This document shows positions 9,951 to 22,812 of a stretch of 64,000 bases of DNA, one piece after another (position 1 is the first letter of the stretch; each line of letters starts with the position of its first letter). The notes under the pieces are model-generated. The model searched no databases and was not told the origin of the DNA. It worked only from the letters and a program-made list of their open reading frames with translations. The translations under genes were made by a program, and so were the position numbers. The DNA comes from Cyclina sinensis (Eukaryota; Mollusca; Bivalvia; Venerida; Veneridae): assembly GCA_012932295.1 (NCBI GenBank), contig JAAONU010000002.1, forward strand, positions 19,313,770 to 19,377,769, in the 5' to 3' direction.

Positions 9951-12900
9951 GAGGGTCATAATGGCCCTAGAATACTTTGCCTTGGGGTCTGCTATTGAGC
10001 AAACATAAGAAGCTCATTTTAGATTCTCCCTATATAAATCTGTATGAATACAAGTGACCCACAGTGAAGAGCTTATTTTCACACAAGGGGCATTATTTGG
10101 AAAAACTTGGTAGAAAAACTCTTGCTGATGCTCCATTAAAAATATATAAGTTGTAGGGTTTGTGGTTTCAGACAAGAAGTTTTTTTAAAAAGTTTTCACA
10201 ATATAAGCCTATGAAAAATCTACTGATCCCTGGGCGGGACCATGCTACATGCTAAATCTAAAGGCTCAGGGCCTTGTGGTTTCAGAAAAGAAGATTTTCA
10301 AAGTGTTCCCTACATAAGCTTTGGCTGGGCCAAATTTGAGCCCAAAGTTATAATTTGAGCAAAAATGGTAGAGGTCCACTAGACAATGCTACATACTAAA
10401 TCTTAAGCCAAGATTGTCAAAGTTTTCCCTATATACGCCTATGTAAAATGGATTGACACCCGGGTCAGGGCCAAATTTGACCCCGGGGGTAAAACTTGAA
10501 CAATTTAGTAGAGGTCCACTAGACAATGCTACATACCAAATATCTTAACTGTATGCCTTCTTGTTTCTGACAGGAAGATTTTTTAGTTTTTCCTATATAA
10601 CTCTATGTAAAACAAGTGACCCCCAGGGCGGGGCTATTTTTGACCCAGAGGCCATGATTTTAACAAACTTGGTAGAGGTCCACTAGGCAATGCTACACAC
10701 CAAATATCTAAGCTCTATAACTTACGGTTTCTGACAAGAAGATTTTTTAAGATTTTCCTATATAACTCTATGTAAAACTAGTGGCCCCTGGGGCGGGGCC
10801 ATTTTTGACCCAGAGGACAGGATTTGAACAAACTTGGTAGAGGTCCACTAGACAATGCTACACAACAAATATCTAAGCTCTATAACTTACGGTTTCTGAC
10901 AAAAAGATTTTTTAAGATTTTCCAATATAACTCTATGTAAAACTAGTGGCCCCTGGGGCGGGGCCATTTTTGACCCAGAGGACAGGATTTGAACAAACTT
11001 GGTAGAGGTCCACCAGGCAATGCTACACACCAAATATCTAAGCTCTAGGCCTTGTGGTTTCTGACAAGAAGATTTTCAAGTTTTCCCTATATAACTCTAT
11101 GTAAAATCAACTGACCCCTGGGGTGGGGTCAGTTTTGTCCCCAGGGACATAATTTGAACAAACTTGGTAATGGTCCACTAGATGATGCTTCATACCAGAT
11201 ATCAAAGCTCCAGGCCTTGTGGTTTCGGAGAAGAAGATTTTTAAGGATCCAACTTATAAAATCTATTTTTAGCTCCAGTGAACCAGAAATGCAATGGACC
11301 AGAACCATTTGAACAATCTTGGTAGAGCTTCATGCAAGGAACATCCCAGGCAAGTTTCATTAAATTTGCCCCATTGGTTTCAGAGGAGATGTCGTTTGAA
11401 TGAAAAGTTGACGACGGACGGACGGACGGACGGACTGACGGACGACGGACAAAGACCGATCAGAATAGCTCACCCTGAGCACTTTGTGCTCAGGTGAGCT
11501 AAAAAGTACGTCAGTAGGTCAAAAATATAGGTCATGCGATAACATTTTAGAAATCGAAAAGAAAAACTGTGCACACGGTCCAAATTTCATTGCTGTAGCT
11601 AAAAATCAATAAAGTAGGTCAGTAGGTCAAAAATATAGATCAAGGAAAAAATTTTTTGAAATCATCTTGAAAAACTGTACAAATGGTCCAAATTTTATTG
11701 CCATAGCGAAAAACTTAAAAAATGAGAAAAAAATTTTGGGCGGGGGTGGGGAGGGGTTGACCCCAATGGAGGGGGGATGACCCCACTGTGGTCACAGTGC
11801 ATACTACCAAATATCTTAGCTCCAGGCCTTGCAGTTTGTGAAAAGAAAATTTTAAAAGTTTTTTCCTATATAACTCTATGTAAAACATGTGACCCCTTGG
11901 GCGAGGCCAGTTTTGACCCAGGGGCCATGATTTGAACAATCTTGGTAGAGGTCTACTAGACAATGCTGAACACCAAAAATCTAACCTCTATGCCTTGTAG
12001 TTTTTTACAAGAAGATTTTTAAAGTTTTCCCTATATTACTCTATGAAAATCAAGTAAGCCCTGGGCGGGGTCAGTTCTGACCCCAGGGTCATAATTTGAA
12101 CAATCTTTGTAGAGGTCCACTAGATGATGCCTCATACCAAATATCTAAGCTCCAGGCCTTGCAGTTTCGTACAAGAAGATTTTTAAAGAATTTACTATAT
12201 AACTCTATGTAAAACATGTGACCCCTTGGGCGGAGCAAATTTTGACCCAGGGGCCATGATTTGAACAATCTTGGTAGAGGTCTACTAGACAATGCTCAAC
12301 ATCAAATATCTAAGCTCCACGCCTTGCGGTTTCTGACAAGAAGATTTTTAAAATTTTCCCTATATAACTCTATGTAAATAATGTGACCCCCAGGGCGGGG
12401 CCAGTTCCGACCCCAGGGTCATAATTTGAACAATCTTGGTAGAGGTCCACTAGATGATGCCTCATACCAAATATCTAAGCTCCAGGCTTTGTGGTTTTAG
12501 ACAAGAAGATTTTGAGTTTTCCCTATATAACTCTATTTAAATCAAGTGACCCTCAGGGCGGGGCCAGTTCTGACCCCAGGGTCATTATTTGAACAATCTT
12601 GGTAGAGGTCCACTAGATGATGCTCAACACCAAATATCTAAGCTCCATGCCTTGCGGTTTTTGACAAGAAAATTTTTAAAGTTTTCCCTACATAACTCTA
12701 TGTAAATCAAGTGACCCCCAGGGCGGGGCCAGTTCTGACCCCAAGGTCATAATTTGAACAATCTTGGTAGAGGTCCACTAGATGATGCCTCATACCAAAT
12801 ATCTAAGCTCCAGGCCTTGTGGTTTCAGACAAGAAGATTTTCAAAGTTTTTCCTTTAAGTTGCCATAGCAACTAGAGTTCTGCATGGAATTGAATTCTTT

Positions 12901-14332
12901 GAACAAGTTTGGAAGAGCTTCATGCAAGGAACATCCCATGCAAGTTTCATTTAATTTGGCTTAGTGGTTTCAGAGGAGATGTCGTTTGAATGAAAATTGT
13001 TGACGCCTCACGACGCACACCGGACATTGGGGTATGACAAAAACTCACTCTCGCACTTTGTGCCAGGCGAGCTAAAAATACGATGCGAGGACCCAAAATC
13101 GCGATGTGACAGACCGAAAACACGATGCAAAAATGCAATATTATATATAGCTATGTCGTATCGTTTCTTTAAGACTTCGCCTCGTGTTTTCGAAACTTCG
13201 CCCTCTCAACCGCAAGGGCAAAAAAAAACACAAACAAACGACAAGACGATGCCAAAATACGATGCGAAGTTGCGACAACACGACGCGAAAGCGCGATAAT
13301 TAATAGCGCGCCTCCGCATTTTGTTATCGTGCCTTCGCATCGTAATCTTCGCATCGACCATGAGCCCTAACGGCGAAAACTGATGCTAAGCCACTGAGTC
13401 CCATAAGGGTTATCATTGCTTCGCTCTGGCGTCCTAAAATCGAAAGTACGCTAACACAGTGCGAAGACAAACAAGAGGGTCATAATGGCCCTAGAATACT
13501 TTGCCTTGGGGTCTGCTATTGAGCAAACATAAGAAGCTCATTTTAGATTCTCCCTATATAAATCTGTATGAATACAAGTGACCCACAGTGAAGAGCTTAT
13601 TTTCACACAAGGGGCATTATTTGGAAAAACTTGGTAGAAAAACTCTAGCTGATGCTCCATTAAAAATATATAAGTTCTAGGGTTTGTGGTTTCAGACAAG
13701 AAGTTTTTTTAAAAAGTTTTCACAATATAAGCCTATGAAAAATCTACTGATCCCTGGGCGGGACCATGCTACATGCTAAATCTAAAGGCTCAGGGCCTTG
13801 TGGTTTCAGAAAAGAAGATTTTCAAAGTGTTCCCTACATAAGCTTTGGCTGGGCCAAATTTGAGCCCAAAGTTATAATTTGAGCAAAAATGGTAGAGGTC
13901 CACTAGACAATGCTACATACTAAATCTTAAGCCAAGATTGTCAAAGTTTTCCCTATATACGCCTATGTAAAATGGATTGACACCCGGGTCAGGGCCAAAT
14001 TTGACCCCGGGGGTAAAACTTGAACAATTTAGTAGAGGTCCACTAGACAATAATACATACCAAATCTTAAGCCTCAGGGTCTTGTGGTTTCAGAGAAGAA
14101 GACTTTTAAAATTTTCCTTTTCTGTTGCCATGGCAACGAGAGTTCTTAATGGAATTCAATTCTTTGAACAACTGTGGCAGAGCATCATGCAAGGAATATC
14201 CCAGACATGTTTCGTCAAAGTTGGCTAAGCGGTATAAGAGGAGAAGTCGTTCAAGACAAATTGTTGACGACGCACGATTTACGCCGGACAATCAATAATT
14301 CTAAAAGCTTACCCTTGAGCACTTTGTGAGAA
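9951..14332 (+). mobile_element. T1/alpha element split by the 3.52-kb duplication
   Basis: Head CAAGAGGGTCATAATGGCCC at about 9952 and alpha-like units to 10524. The original remainder is 14047-14332 (GTTGCCATGGCAACGAGAGT, GACGACGCACG, GCACTTTGTGAG), and the duplicated unit lies between. The tail stops before the usual GTGAGCTAA. Confidence 0.7.
13074..13472. repeat. Foldback repeat H, copy 2 (within duplication unit 2)
   Basis: Near-identical to the copy about 3.52 kb upstream, and present because of the tandem duplication. Small differences include one A-run change and GATAACAC to GCTAACAC. Confidence 0.85.
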
Positions 14333-14480
14333 TACGATGCCAAGTCGCGACAGTGTGATATTGATAGCGCGTTTTCGTACCTCCACGTTGTAATTCCACC
14401 TTCCCGCATCGTATTTTCGTTTTTCGTGTTTAATCGTACTTTCCCCTTAAGGACGCCAGAGCGAAACTACGTACACCGTC
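14333..14480. repeat. Foldback repeat H, inverted-end fragment
   Basis: Starts AATACGATGCCAAGTCGCGA and ends AATCGTACTTTCCCC, AAGGACGCCAGAGCGAAAC, the reverse complement of the H right end. So this copy shows both ends as an inverted repeat. Confidence 0.6.
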
Positions 14481-14692
14481 GTATCCTTCAATATTTTCCT
14501 GTGTCTAAATTTTCATGTAAGTGTTTTTTACAAGTAATAAACTTTATTTCTAATTAATGTTCCGTTTCGAAAAAGGCAAATCCTATTATCAATACAAAAT
14601 ATAAAAATTATTACTTCCAAATAACATCGAATTTGCAACAACTTATTAACAAATTACAAATTTTTGCATGCAGTTAACTCCTCCGAGATTAA
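14481..14692. other. No recognised feature
   Basis: AT-rich spacer between the H fragment and the D element. Confidence 0.3.
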
Positions 14693-16678
14693 ACAAGAGC
14701 CAGTGTAAGCAGGACAACGCTCAACTTTTTCCTTTTTCCATAGGCAAACAAATCAGAGGAAGCACATTGTGGTGAATGGATTTCAAATGAAACATCATTT
14801 GGAAATACAATTATCAAATTCATTCATAAATGACAAAGTTATGGCCAATTTTTGCAACATTCGGAAATTTAACCGTTAAAGTCAAGGACAAGTTCAGTTT
14901 AACCTTCATTTGAGGTATTGTCAAAATGTAGTTATGTCCAAGCATGAAGACACTACATCTATTAATAACAAACTTATAGCGAAGTTAAGCAATGTCAAGG
15001 TCATGTGAAGGTAAAGGTGATATTTGAATTCTTCAACATGTTTGTTTTATTCTGTGTTGTTTTGTCCCAATATAAATCAAATCCGTCCATAAATAACAAA
15101 AATTTGGGTATTTTAGCAAAATTCAATAATTTTACCTTGACGGTCAAGGTCATTCCTGAATAATTTAACATGTAGGATTTGTCATAAGTGTCATTTTGTA
15201 CAAGTATGAATCAAATCCAAATAAAATAATTTGACCTTGACGTGACGGTCATTTTAAGGTTAAGGTTATACTTGAATAATTGAGCATGTCAGTTTTGTCA
15301 TAAGTGTTCTTTTGTTCAAGTTTGAATAAAATCCAACCATAAATACCAAAGTTATGGTTTGTTTTAGCAAAATTCAATAACTTGACCTTGACGGTCAAGG
15401 TCATTTTAAAATCAAGGTCATACTTAAATAATTCAACATGTCGGATTTGTCATGAGTGTTGTTTTATCTAAGTATAAATCAAATCCAACCACAAAGTTAT
15501 GGCCAATTTTAGCAAAATTCAAAAATCGGACCTTGAAGGTGAAGGTCATTTACGAGCCATGGTCAAGTTCAGTCTGGTCTTCTTGAAGGTCTTGTCCAAA
15601 GGGTTATTGTGTTCAAGTATAAAGACAACCCATTTAGAAACAAGAGGGCCATGATTGGCCCTAAAACGCTCACCTGAGTAAGACTTCTTTTAACAAATTT
15701 TGTTATGGACCTGATTAATTGACCCCAGATGACCCAAATTCGAACTTGACCTAGAAATTACCGCAACAACTTTTCTGACAAATTTCCATGGTAATTTGGA
15801 CTGAAAATAATACCTCTAGAGCGTTAACAAGGTTTTCACATATTTGGGTTATGTGACCTAGTTCTTGAACCCAGATGACCCATTCAAGCTTTAGCTAGAA
15901 ATTATTGAAACAACCTCTCTGACAAATTTTCAGGATATCTGGACTGAAAAAGTAACCTCTTGCGCGTTAACAAGGATTTTCCATATTTGTGACCTAGTTT
16001 TTGACCCAAGATGACCCATATTCAAACTCGTCCTTTATATCATATAAACAAACTTTCTGACAAATTTCCAGGATATTTGGTCTGAAAAAGTAGCCTCTAG
16101 ATCGTTAACAAGGTTTTTCTATTTTTGGGCTTTGTGACTTAGTTTACAGCCTTTCTGACAAATTTCCACGATATTTGACCTTAAAAAGTTGCCTCTAGAG
16201 TGTTAACAAGGGTTTTCCACATTTGGGCTCTGTGACCTAGTTTTTAATCCCAGATGACCCATATTCAAACTTGAGCTAGAAATATTGAAACAACCTTTCT
16301 GACAAATTTCCAGGTTTTTTGGACTGAAAATGTAGCCTCTAGATTGTTAACAAGGTTTTTCTATTTTTGGGCTTTGTGACCTAGTTTTTCATCCCAGATA
16401 ACCCATGTACAAACTCGTCCGAGTAATCACTGGGACAAACATCCTGACTAAGTTTCATGACAATTGAGGCAAAAATGTGACAACTAGAGTGTTAATAACC
16501 TAAGTGTGGACGGACGACGGACATTGATCGATCCTAATAGCTCACCATGAGCCAGCTCTGGTGAGGTAATAAAAAAGTTATGATCAATGTTAAAAAAAGT
16601 TTTCAGACAGGAACGGCAACGGCAACGACACCATAACTGTAGCAGTAACTCTTTTTTTCTTCGAAAAAGTCGAGCTAG
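14693..16678 (+). mobile_element. D element, complete, hosting a T1/beta element
   Basis: Head CAAGAGCCAGTGTAAGC with GCTCAACTTTTTCC, tail CTTCGAAAAAGTCGAGCTAG at 16659-16678. The subterminal GCTCGACTTTTTC motif is thus inverted between the ends. The core is an irregular tandem array (AGCAAAATTCAATAA, TTGACCTTGACGG, CATAAGTGTTGTTTTGTCC) rich in AGGTCA half-sites, including a 22-bp palindrome at 15382-15403. The nested T1/beta element at 15641-16570 interrupts it, and D sequence (AGTTATGATCAATGTT) resumes afterwards. Confidence 0.8.
15641..16570 (+). mobile_element. T1/beta element nested in D
   Basis: Head CAAGAGGGCCATGATTGGCC and CGCTCACCTGAGTAAGAC. About six beta units (TGTGACCTAGTTTTTGACCC; CAGATGACCCATATTC) follow, and the tail is GGACGGACGACGGACATTG, ATAGCTCACCATGAGCCAGC, TGGTGAGGTAA. 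The host reading CATTTAGAAA / AAAAAGTTATGATCAATG is restored across the insertion. Confidence 0.82.
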
Positions 16679-16963
16679 AAAGATCTTATTCCGGTATCAT
16701 TATTCTCTTTCGTACTTAAACGTAAAGGTGTGATCGTTATATACAAGTCTGTATAAGCTTTTATATAAAGCTCTAAAATGATTCGAGTCTCTTTACAAAG
16801 AGAAAATATCTCTCTCCAGTATCTGTCATGAAATGAAGTTATTAATTAGTATTTGGAAATGATCTTGAATTCGGTATTAACTCCAGGATTTCTATCATTT
16901 TCACAATATAATATATATGTTAAGTTGTACTTAAGCATAATCTACAATGTTTGACACATTATA
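16679..16963. other. No recognised feature
   Basis: AT-rich spacer with nothing recognised. Confidence 0.3.
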
Positions 16964-18238
16964 ACAAGAGGGTCATGATGGCTTTATATCGCTCACGTGA
17001 GTGTTCTTCTGCCCCATAACCAACCTTACAAAATTACAAAAATGAAAAAAACCTAACTAAGTTGGCTAAATTCCCTATGCTATCAGACGTTCAGACTGTA
17101 GTGTATATTTACCAAAGAGCAATAGGTATATTAATCCTGTAATAGAATATCTCCCAGCTTGTAAATAAAATTAGTATCATTTTATGAAAAAAAAATGAAA
17201 TGCCTGTAAATATATAGTGTAAACTGCACTTAAATTATAACTTTTTATGTTCATTTACTCATGAATTTATTATGACCTAAAGTCATTTTATTCATCAGTG
17301 AAATTCCACACTAATTTCAAAACCTAGTTCTCATATGCAATATATGACTGGAATAGCTATGACAAAAATCCACATGTTGCAGATACACAAATTACATTAA
17401 AAGTGAGAAAAATTGGACTGTTATCAAGTAAAAAATGTTATCAAAATAAATCTAGAACTAATTGTCCTGATAACATAATCAACAGCTCATTATTTCACAT
17501 TGTTTTTTATATCACTGTCATATAAATTCAGTTATATTTTCCTTTTAACCTGTCTTTCATATCTTGTATTATGTGGCTCTGGTGTAGCTTTTTTCAAGGT
17601 AATTGTGGCGATACTAGTTGTTTGGGTGTAACAGGGCTCTAGTTTGAATCCACTGTTCAGCCTGTTCAGTTTTTCTGGTGAGCTAGTTTAAGACTTGACC
17701 CAAATATCATCGAGAGAAATATTCTGAGGAACTTTCATTAAGATTTGAGCAAAACTTTTGATCCTTCACGGCCCTTTTTTAACTTGATCAAGATATCATA
17801 AAGGCAAACATTCTGAGCAACTTCCATCAAGACTTAATCAAAAATGTTGTCTAAAGGTTGTTAACAAGGTTTCTCTTTGATTTGGCCTGGTGACCTTGTT
17901 TCTGATTCTACGTGACCTGGTTTTGAATTTGACAGGAATATCATCAAGGCAAACATTCTGAGCAACTTCCATTTCGACTAAATAAAAAATGTGTTATTTA
18001 GAGTGTTCACAAAGTTTTCCTTTCATTTGGCCTGTTGACCTAGTATTTGATCTAACATGGCCCAGTTTTAAACTCGACCTAGAGATTATCAAGATAACAA
18101 TCCTGAAAATTTTCAGAATGACTGGATGTCAAATGTGATCTGTAGACTGTGAACAAGGTAAAATGTGGACGGACGAGAGACGCCGGACATCTCGTGATCT
18201 TTATAGCTCACCCTGAACTTATGCTCAGGTGAACTAAA
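16964..18238 (+). mobile_element. T1/beta-like element
   Basis: Head ACAAGAGGGTCATGATGGC and CGCTCACGTGAGTG. A unique ~700 bp 5' part (GCCCCATAACCAACCTTAC and onward) is shared with the element starting at 24145. Then come diverged beta units (AACAAGGTTTCTCTTTGATT, TGACCTTGTTTCTGATTC) and the tail GGACGGACGAGAGACGCCGG, ATAGCTCACCCTGAAC, GCTCAGGTGAACTAA. Confidence 0.75.
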
Positions 18239-19178
18239 ACAAACATGTAGAACTGTTTGCTGAGCATAATTATGAACATAAACGCTCATTTCTGCAAATA
18301 TAGCTATACCACTTAGGCCTCTAAATCTTAAGTCCCCAGTTCTAGCTTCAAAAATTGCATCATCAAAAGCACTTACTAACAAGCAGGACTGTTTATAACA
18401 AATAATATTAACAAGCATAAATTTCACGTTTGTAAGAGCATGAAAGTGTAAATAATTGTTTCCAGAACTTTTACAATGGCACACATCTGAATGAACCAAT
18501 TAACGTTAGTATGCAGAGATAGTCATCGAAATCACACACTAAACATCCTCTTCCAATCAAGACAGCAAGACAGAAAGTGAAGTACTAGTTCGCAAATACC
18601 AGTATTTAAGAAGCCCTATTCAACTTTCCGTTTTGAAATGAGTTCCGTATATTTTTAACACAAGCTTGCTAGTTAACACACTCATGCGTCTTTATTTTAA
18701 GCTGCTTCTCGCTTTGGAATTAAGCCAACATACATCCTCGTCACAATACTGCTTAAGGTTCATCCAGCTACATTCCCAACTCTTTCACTACACCATTTCC
18801 TCTTTATACAGACAGGTATACTTGCAGTCAGCACCATGTGACCATTGCATGCTGTGTACCGGACCACCATTAACTACACGGTTATGGTTAATGAGGTTTT
18901 CGTTCCATCCTTCGCCTGAAAATTTTAAGACGGTTTGAATGTAAGTAAATTGAAATCAAAGCTGAACATAGACTGTCGACTGAAAGCATAAGCTTCCTAT
19001 GTTCTTTCGCACAGCCCCTTTTATTTGGCAACAAGTAAGCCTTTAAAACAATTACATGTAATGTCAGAGGCAAGTTAACTCGAATCTGTGTGTTAAATTA
19101 TAGTTTCGTTCTATAAACTGGCCATATATAAAATACAATTTGAAAATGTGAGCGACTTTTTTTCTAAACTGAAATTAA
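18239..19178. other. No recognised feature
   Basis: About 0.9 kb of non-repetitive sequence. Open frames on both strands (18113-18499 minus, 18666-18938 plus) overlap repeat ends or lack any recognisable similarity. Confidence 0.3.
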
Positions 19179-20598
19179 ACAAGAGGGCCTAGATGGCCCT
19201 TAATCGCTCACCTGGGTCTCATTGCTAAGGGACCATAACACTGGAACCCATGATGGGATGAGGTTAGTTCAGGCAACGAGCAATAGAAAAGTTTGACCAA
19301 TATTCAAACTTAATCTGAAGTTTTCATGCCATTTGGACAAAAAAGTGTTAATAAGATAAATCTGTGTTTTGACTCTTATGACATATATTCAAACATGACC
19401 TAGATATCATCAAGACAAACAATCTGAAAAAAAATCTTTGGAAAGAAAATGTAGCCTATAGAGTATTAATAATGTAAATCTTTGTTTTGACCCCATGACC
19501 TAGTTTTTTTTACCCAAAATGACCATATTCGAATTTGACCTAGACATCATCAAGGCATTCTGACAAATTTTCATCACATTTGGAAAGAAAATGTAGCCCC
19601 AAGAGTGTTAACAAAGTTTTTATGTGTTTAGACTCTGTGACCTAGTTTTTAATCCATCATGACCCATATTTGAATCTGACCAAGATATTATCAATAAAAA
19701 AATTCTTACAATTGTGCATGACATTTGGAGAGAAAATGTAGATACAGATGTGTTAAATTCTTTTCAATGTTTTGTGCTTGACCGACTTTTTGACCCAAGA
19801 TGACCCATGTTCGAATGTGACCTAGTTATCATCAAGCCAACAATTTTGACAAATCTTTTTTTCATATTTGGAAAGAAAATGTAGCCTCTAGAGTGTTATC
19901 AAGATAAGGCTGTGTTTTGATCCCATGACCTAGTTTTTTTATTCAAGATGTGATTATATACTTGACCTATACATCGTAAAGATAAACATTCTGACAAATA
20001 TTCATGACATTTGGAAAGAAAATGTAGCCTCCTGAGTGTTAAAAGGTTTTTTCGATGTTCTGACCCTGTGATCTAGTATTAACCTAAGATAACCCATATT
20101 GGAATTTGGCCTAGACAGTATCAAGACAAACATTCTGACAAAGATTCATGTGATTTGGACAAACAAAATGGCCCCTAGTGTTAAAAGTGTAAATCTGTTT
20201 TGACCCCTGTGGCCTAGTTTTTGACCCAAAATAACCCATGTTTGAACCTGACTGAGATGTCATAAAGACAAACATATTGACATTTTTTTAGAACTTCTTT
20301 AGAACAAAAAATCTGGCTCCTAAAATGTTAAAAAGATTGTTCTATGTTTTGACCCTGTGTCCTAGTTTCTGACCCTAGATGACCCATATTCGAACTTGAT
20401 CTAAATATCACCAAGGCAAATATTCCGACAAGCCTTTATGTCATTTAAACAAAACATATGTTCTCAACTCTGTTAACAAGGTTTTTCTTTGTTTTGGCAT
20501 TAAGACCTAGTTTTCAGTCCAACATGACCCATTTTAGAACTTGTCCAAGATCTTTTGGAGACAACCATTCTGATCAAGTTTCATGATAATAAGATCAA

Positions 20599-22730
20599 CA
20601 AGAGGGCCATGATGGCCCTATATCGCTCACTTAAATACTTTGCCTTTTGGTCTGCTGTTATGCAAACATCTGAAGCTTTTTTAAGATTCTCCCTATATAA
20701 ATCTATATGAATTCAAGTGACCCGCAGGGTAGAGTCAATTTTCAATCAAGGGGCATAATATGAACAAACTTGGCAGATTACTTCTGTCTGATGCTCCATT
20801 AAAAATATCTAGGTTCTAGGCTTTGTGGTTTCAGACAAGAATATTTTTAAGTTTCACCATACAAGCCTTTGTAAAATCAACTGACTCCCTGGGCGGGGCC
20901 AGATTTGACCCTAGGGGAATAATTTGAACAAAATTGGTAGAGGTCTACTGGACAATGCTACATATAAATCTTAAGGCTCAGGGCCAAGAAGATTTCCCAA
21001 ATTTTCCGTATATAAGCCTATGTAAAATCAATTGATATCCGGGGCAGGGCCAAGTTTGACCCCAGAGGTATAATTTTAATAAATTTGGTACAGTTCCTCT
21101 AGACAATGCTACATACGAAATCTTAAGGCTCAGGGCCTTGTGGTTTCAGACAAGAATATTTTAAAAGTTCTCCCCATATTACTTTCCTGCGCACCGGACG
21201 AATGTTTCACTTTCTTACCTCTGCTAAAATTCAATTCTTTGTAAAATCAACTGACTCCCTGGGCGGGGCCAGATTTGACCCTAGGGTCATAATTTGACCA
21301 AAATTGGTAGAGGTCTACTGGACAATGCTACATATCAAATCTTAAGGCTCAGGGCCAAGAAGATTTTCCAAATTTTCCGTATATAAGCCTATGTTAAATC
21401 AATTGATATCCGGGGCAGGGCCAAGTTTGACCCCAGAGGTATAATTTTAATAAATTTGGTACAGTTCCTCTAGACAATGCTACATACGAATGTTTCACTT
21501 TCTTACCTCTGCTAAAATTCAATTTTATTTTTAGACAGGGAAATCCACAGATACTTTTCAGCCAATCAATGACTAGCCTACAACGAATCGTCCATACATA
21601 TATTTGACAACCCAAAATGTAAACAATCAATGCATGTTTGCATTTTACTTTTGTATTTCACTTTTCAAAGTGTTTTTAATATGTAAACGGAAATAAACCA
21701 GTAAATATATCAAAATGTTAAAATCACAATCGTATGGTCCTTTCAGACATTTCATTGCTGTATTAAGATGCAAACGTAAACGCGTAGTTGAAATGTGTTT
21801 ACAAAATTGTCAGAAAACTCCTGTCTATTTATAATTTTTTCAATCACATGATCGTTTAAACCAATGAAAAATGGTTTCAAGATTTTTCGGTCGCAGGGAT
21901 ATTGGTGCACATTCATTGGTTGTTTAAAGTTCACTGTAAAGGTCAATACAATTAATCTACACTTATTAAAGCAGCGGTTTGTAGTAACGGTAGTGTATTC
22001 ACAAAGCTGCTGAGGGAGCGTATCCTTCTATAAGCTGATGTGAAATAAATTGACCCTCGGGTCGGGACCAAATTTGACCAAAGAGGTATAATTTGAAAAA
22101 GCTTAGTGGAAGTCCACTAGACAACGCTACATATCAAATCTTAAGGCTTAGGACTTTGTGGTTTCAGACAAGAAGATCTAAATAGTTTTCCCTATATAAG
22201 CCTATGTAAAATCAACTGACTCCCGGGTTGGAGGTAAATTTGACCCCAGATGTATAATTTGAACAAACTTGGTAGAGGTCCACTAGACAATGGTACATAT
22301 CAAATCTTAAGGCTCAGGGCCATGTGGTTTCAGACAAGAAATCCCCCCCCCCTCAAGGGGGAAAATGAATTGACCCCCGGGCAGGGCCAAATTTGACTTA
22401 AGGGCTATAATTTGAAAAAACTTGGTAGAGGTCCACTAGACAATACCATATACCAAATCATAAGGCCTTGTGGTTTCACTGAGATTATATTTAAAATTTT
22501 CCGTTTCTGTTGCCATGACAACCAGAGTTGTTGATGGAATTTTATTCTTTAAACAACTTTTTAGAGCTCCATGCACGGAATATCCCAGGCATGTTTCGTC
22601 AAAGTTGGCTTAGCGGTATAGGAGTAGAAGTCGTTCAAATCAAATTGTTGACGACGCACGACCCATGACGACGGACAATCAAAGATGCCAAAAGCTCACC
22701 CTTGAGCACTATGTGCTCAGGTGAGCTAAA
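20599..22730 (+). mobile_element. T1/alpha element nested in gamma
   Basis: Head CAAGAGGGCCATGATGGCCC (CGCTCACTTAAATACTTTGC) and tail GACGACGGACAATC, hairpin GAGCAC-TAT-GTGCTC, GTGAGCTAAA at 22721. Two things disrupt the alpha array. There is a partial tandem duplication of about 370 bp (20870-21110 repeated at 21241-21480). An insert of about 520 bp unlike alpha (21490-22015) holds a dispersed repeat also present at 43.5 kb. Confidence 0.8.
21770..22015. repeat. Dispersed repeat with inverted CCAAT motifs, copy 1
   Basis: Shares ATTTATAATTTTT, ACCAATGAAAA, AAGATTTTTC, TTCATTGGT, TAAAGTTCACTGTAAAGGTCA and AAAGCAGCGG in the same order with 43470-43672. The pair ACCAATGAA / TTCATTGGT is an inverted repeat about 50 bp apart. 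Confidence 0.7.
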
Positions 22731-22812
22731 AATGTATACCCTAGTGTGTTAACGAACTAATTGTGGACGACGGACACTGGACACTCAACGATACTAAAAT
22801 CTCACAAAAAGG

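Larger units (their letters stand above)
7003..14046 (+). repeat. Tandem duplication, two 3.52-kb units
   Basis: Unit 1 is about 7003-10524 and unit 2 about 10525-14046. The offset is 3516 bp near 7021/10537 and 3522 bp near 9499/13021, the difference being small indels in the (GACG)n tract and in a G run. The copies are nearly identical by eye. Both edges fall in the same alpha-unit block (GTAGAGGTCCACTAGACAAT), which fits unequal crossing-over between alpha units of two different elements. Each unit includes part of a T1 element, its tail, an H repeat and the head of the next T1 element. Confidence 0.92.
19179..22812 (+). mobile_element. T1/gamma element hosting a nested T1/alpha
   Basis: Head CAAGAGGGCCTAGATGGCCC with CGCTCACCTGGGTCTCATTG. 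About nine gamma units (TTTGGAAAGAAAATGTAGCC; GACCTAGACATCATCAAG) run to 20598. The nested element covers 20599-22730, and the gamma tail resumes (TAGTGTGTTAACGAACTAA, GTGGACGACGGACACTGG, CTAAAATCTCAC). The terminal hairpin is lost, and alpha sequence without a head follows. Confidence 0.75.

Noticed and set aside
8103..12292. Minus-strand open frames beginning MSSRPLPRLFKSWPLGQN that recur in several places as if they were a gene family
   Set aside because: They are translations of alpha repeat units read backwards. They repeat with the 165-bp period and the 3.52-kb duplication and have no domain.
18113..18499. 128-codon minus-strand open frame
   Set aside because: It overlaps a T1 tail at one end and shows no recognisable motif, codon pattern or splice context.
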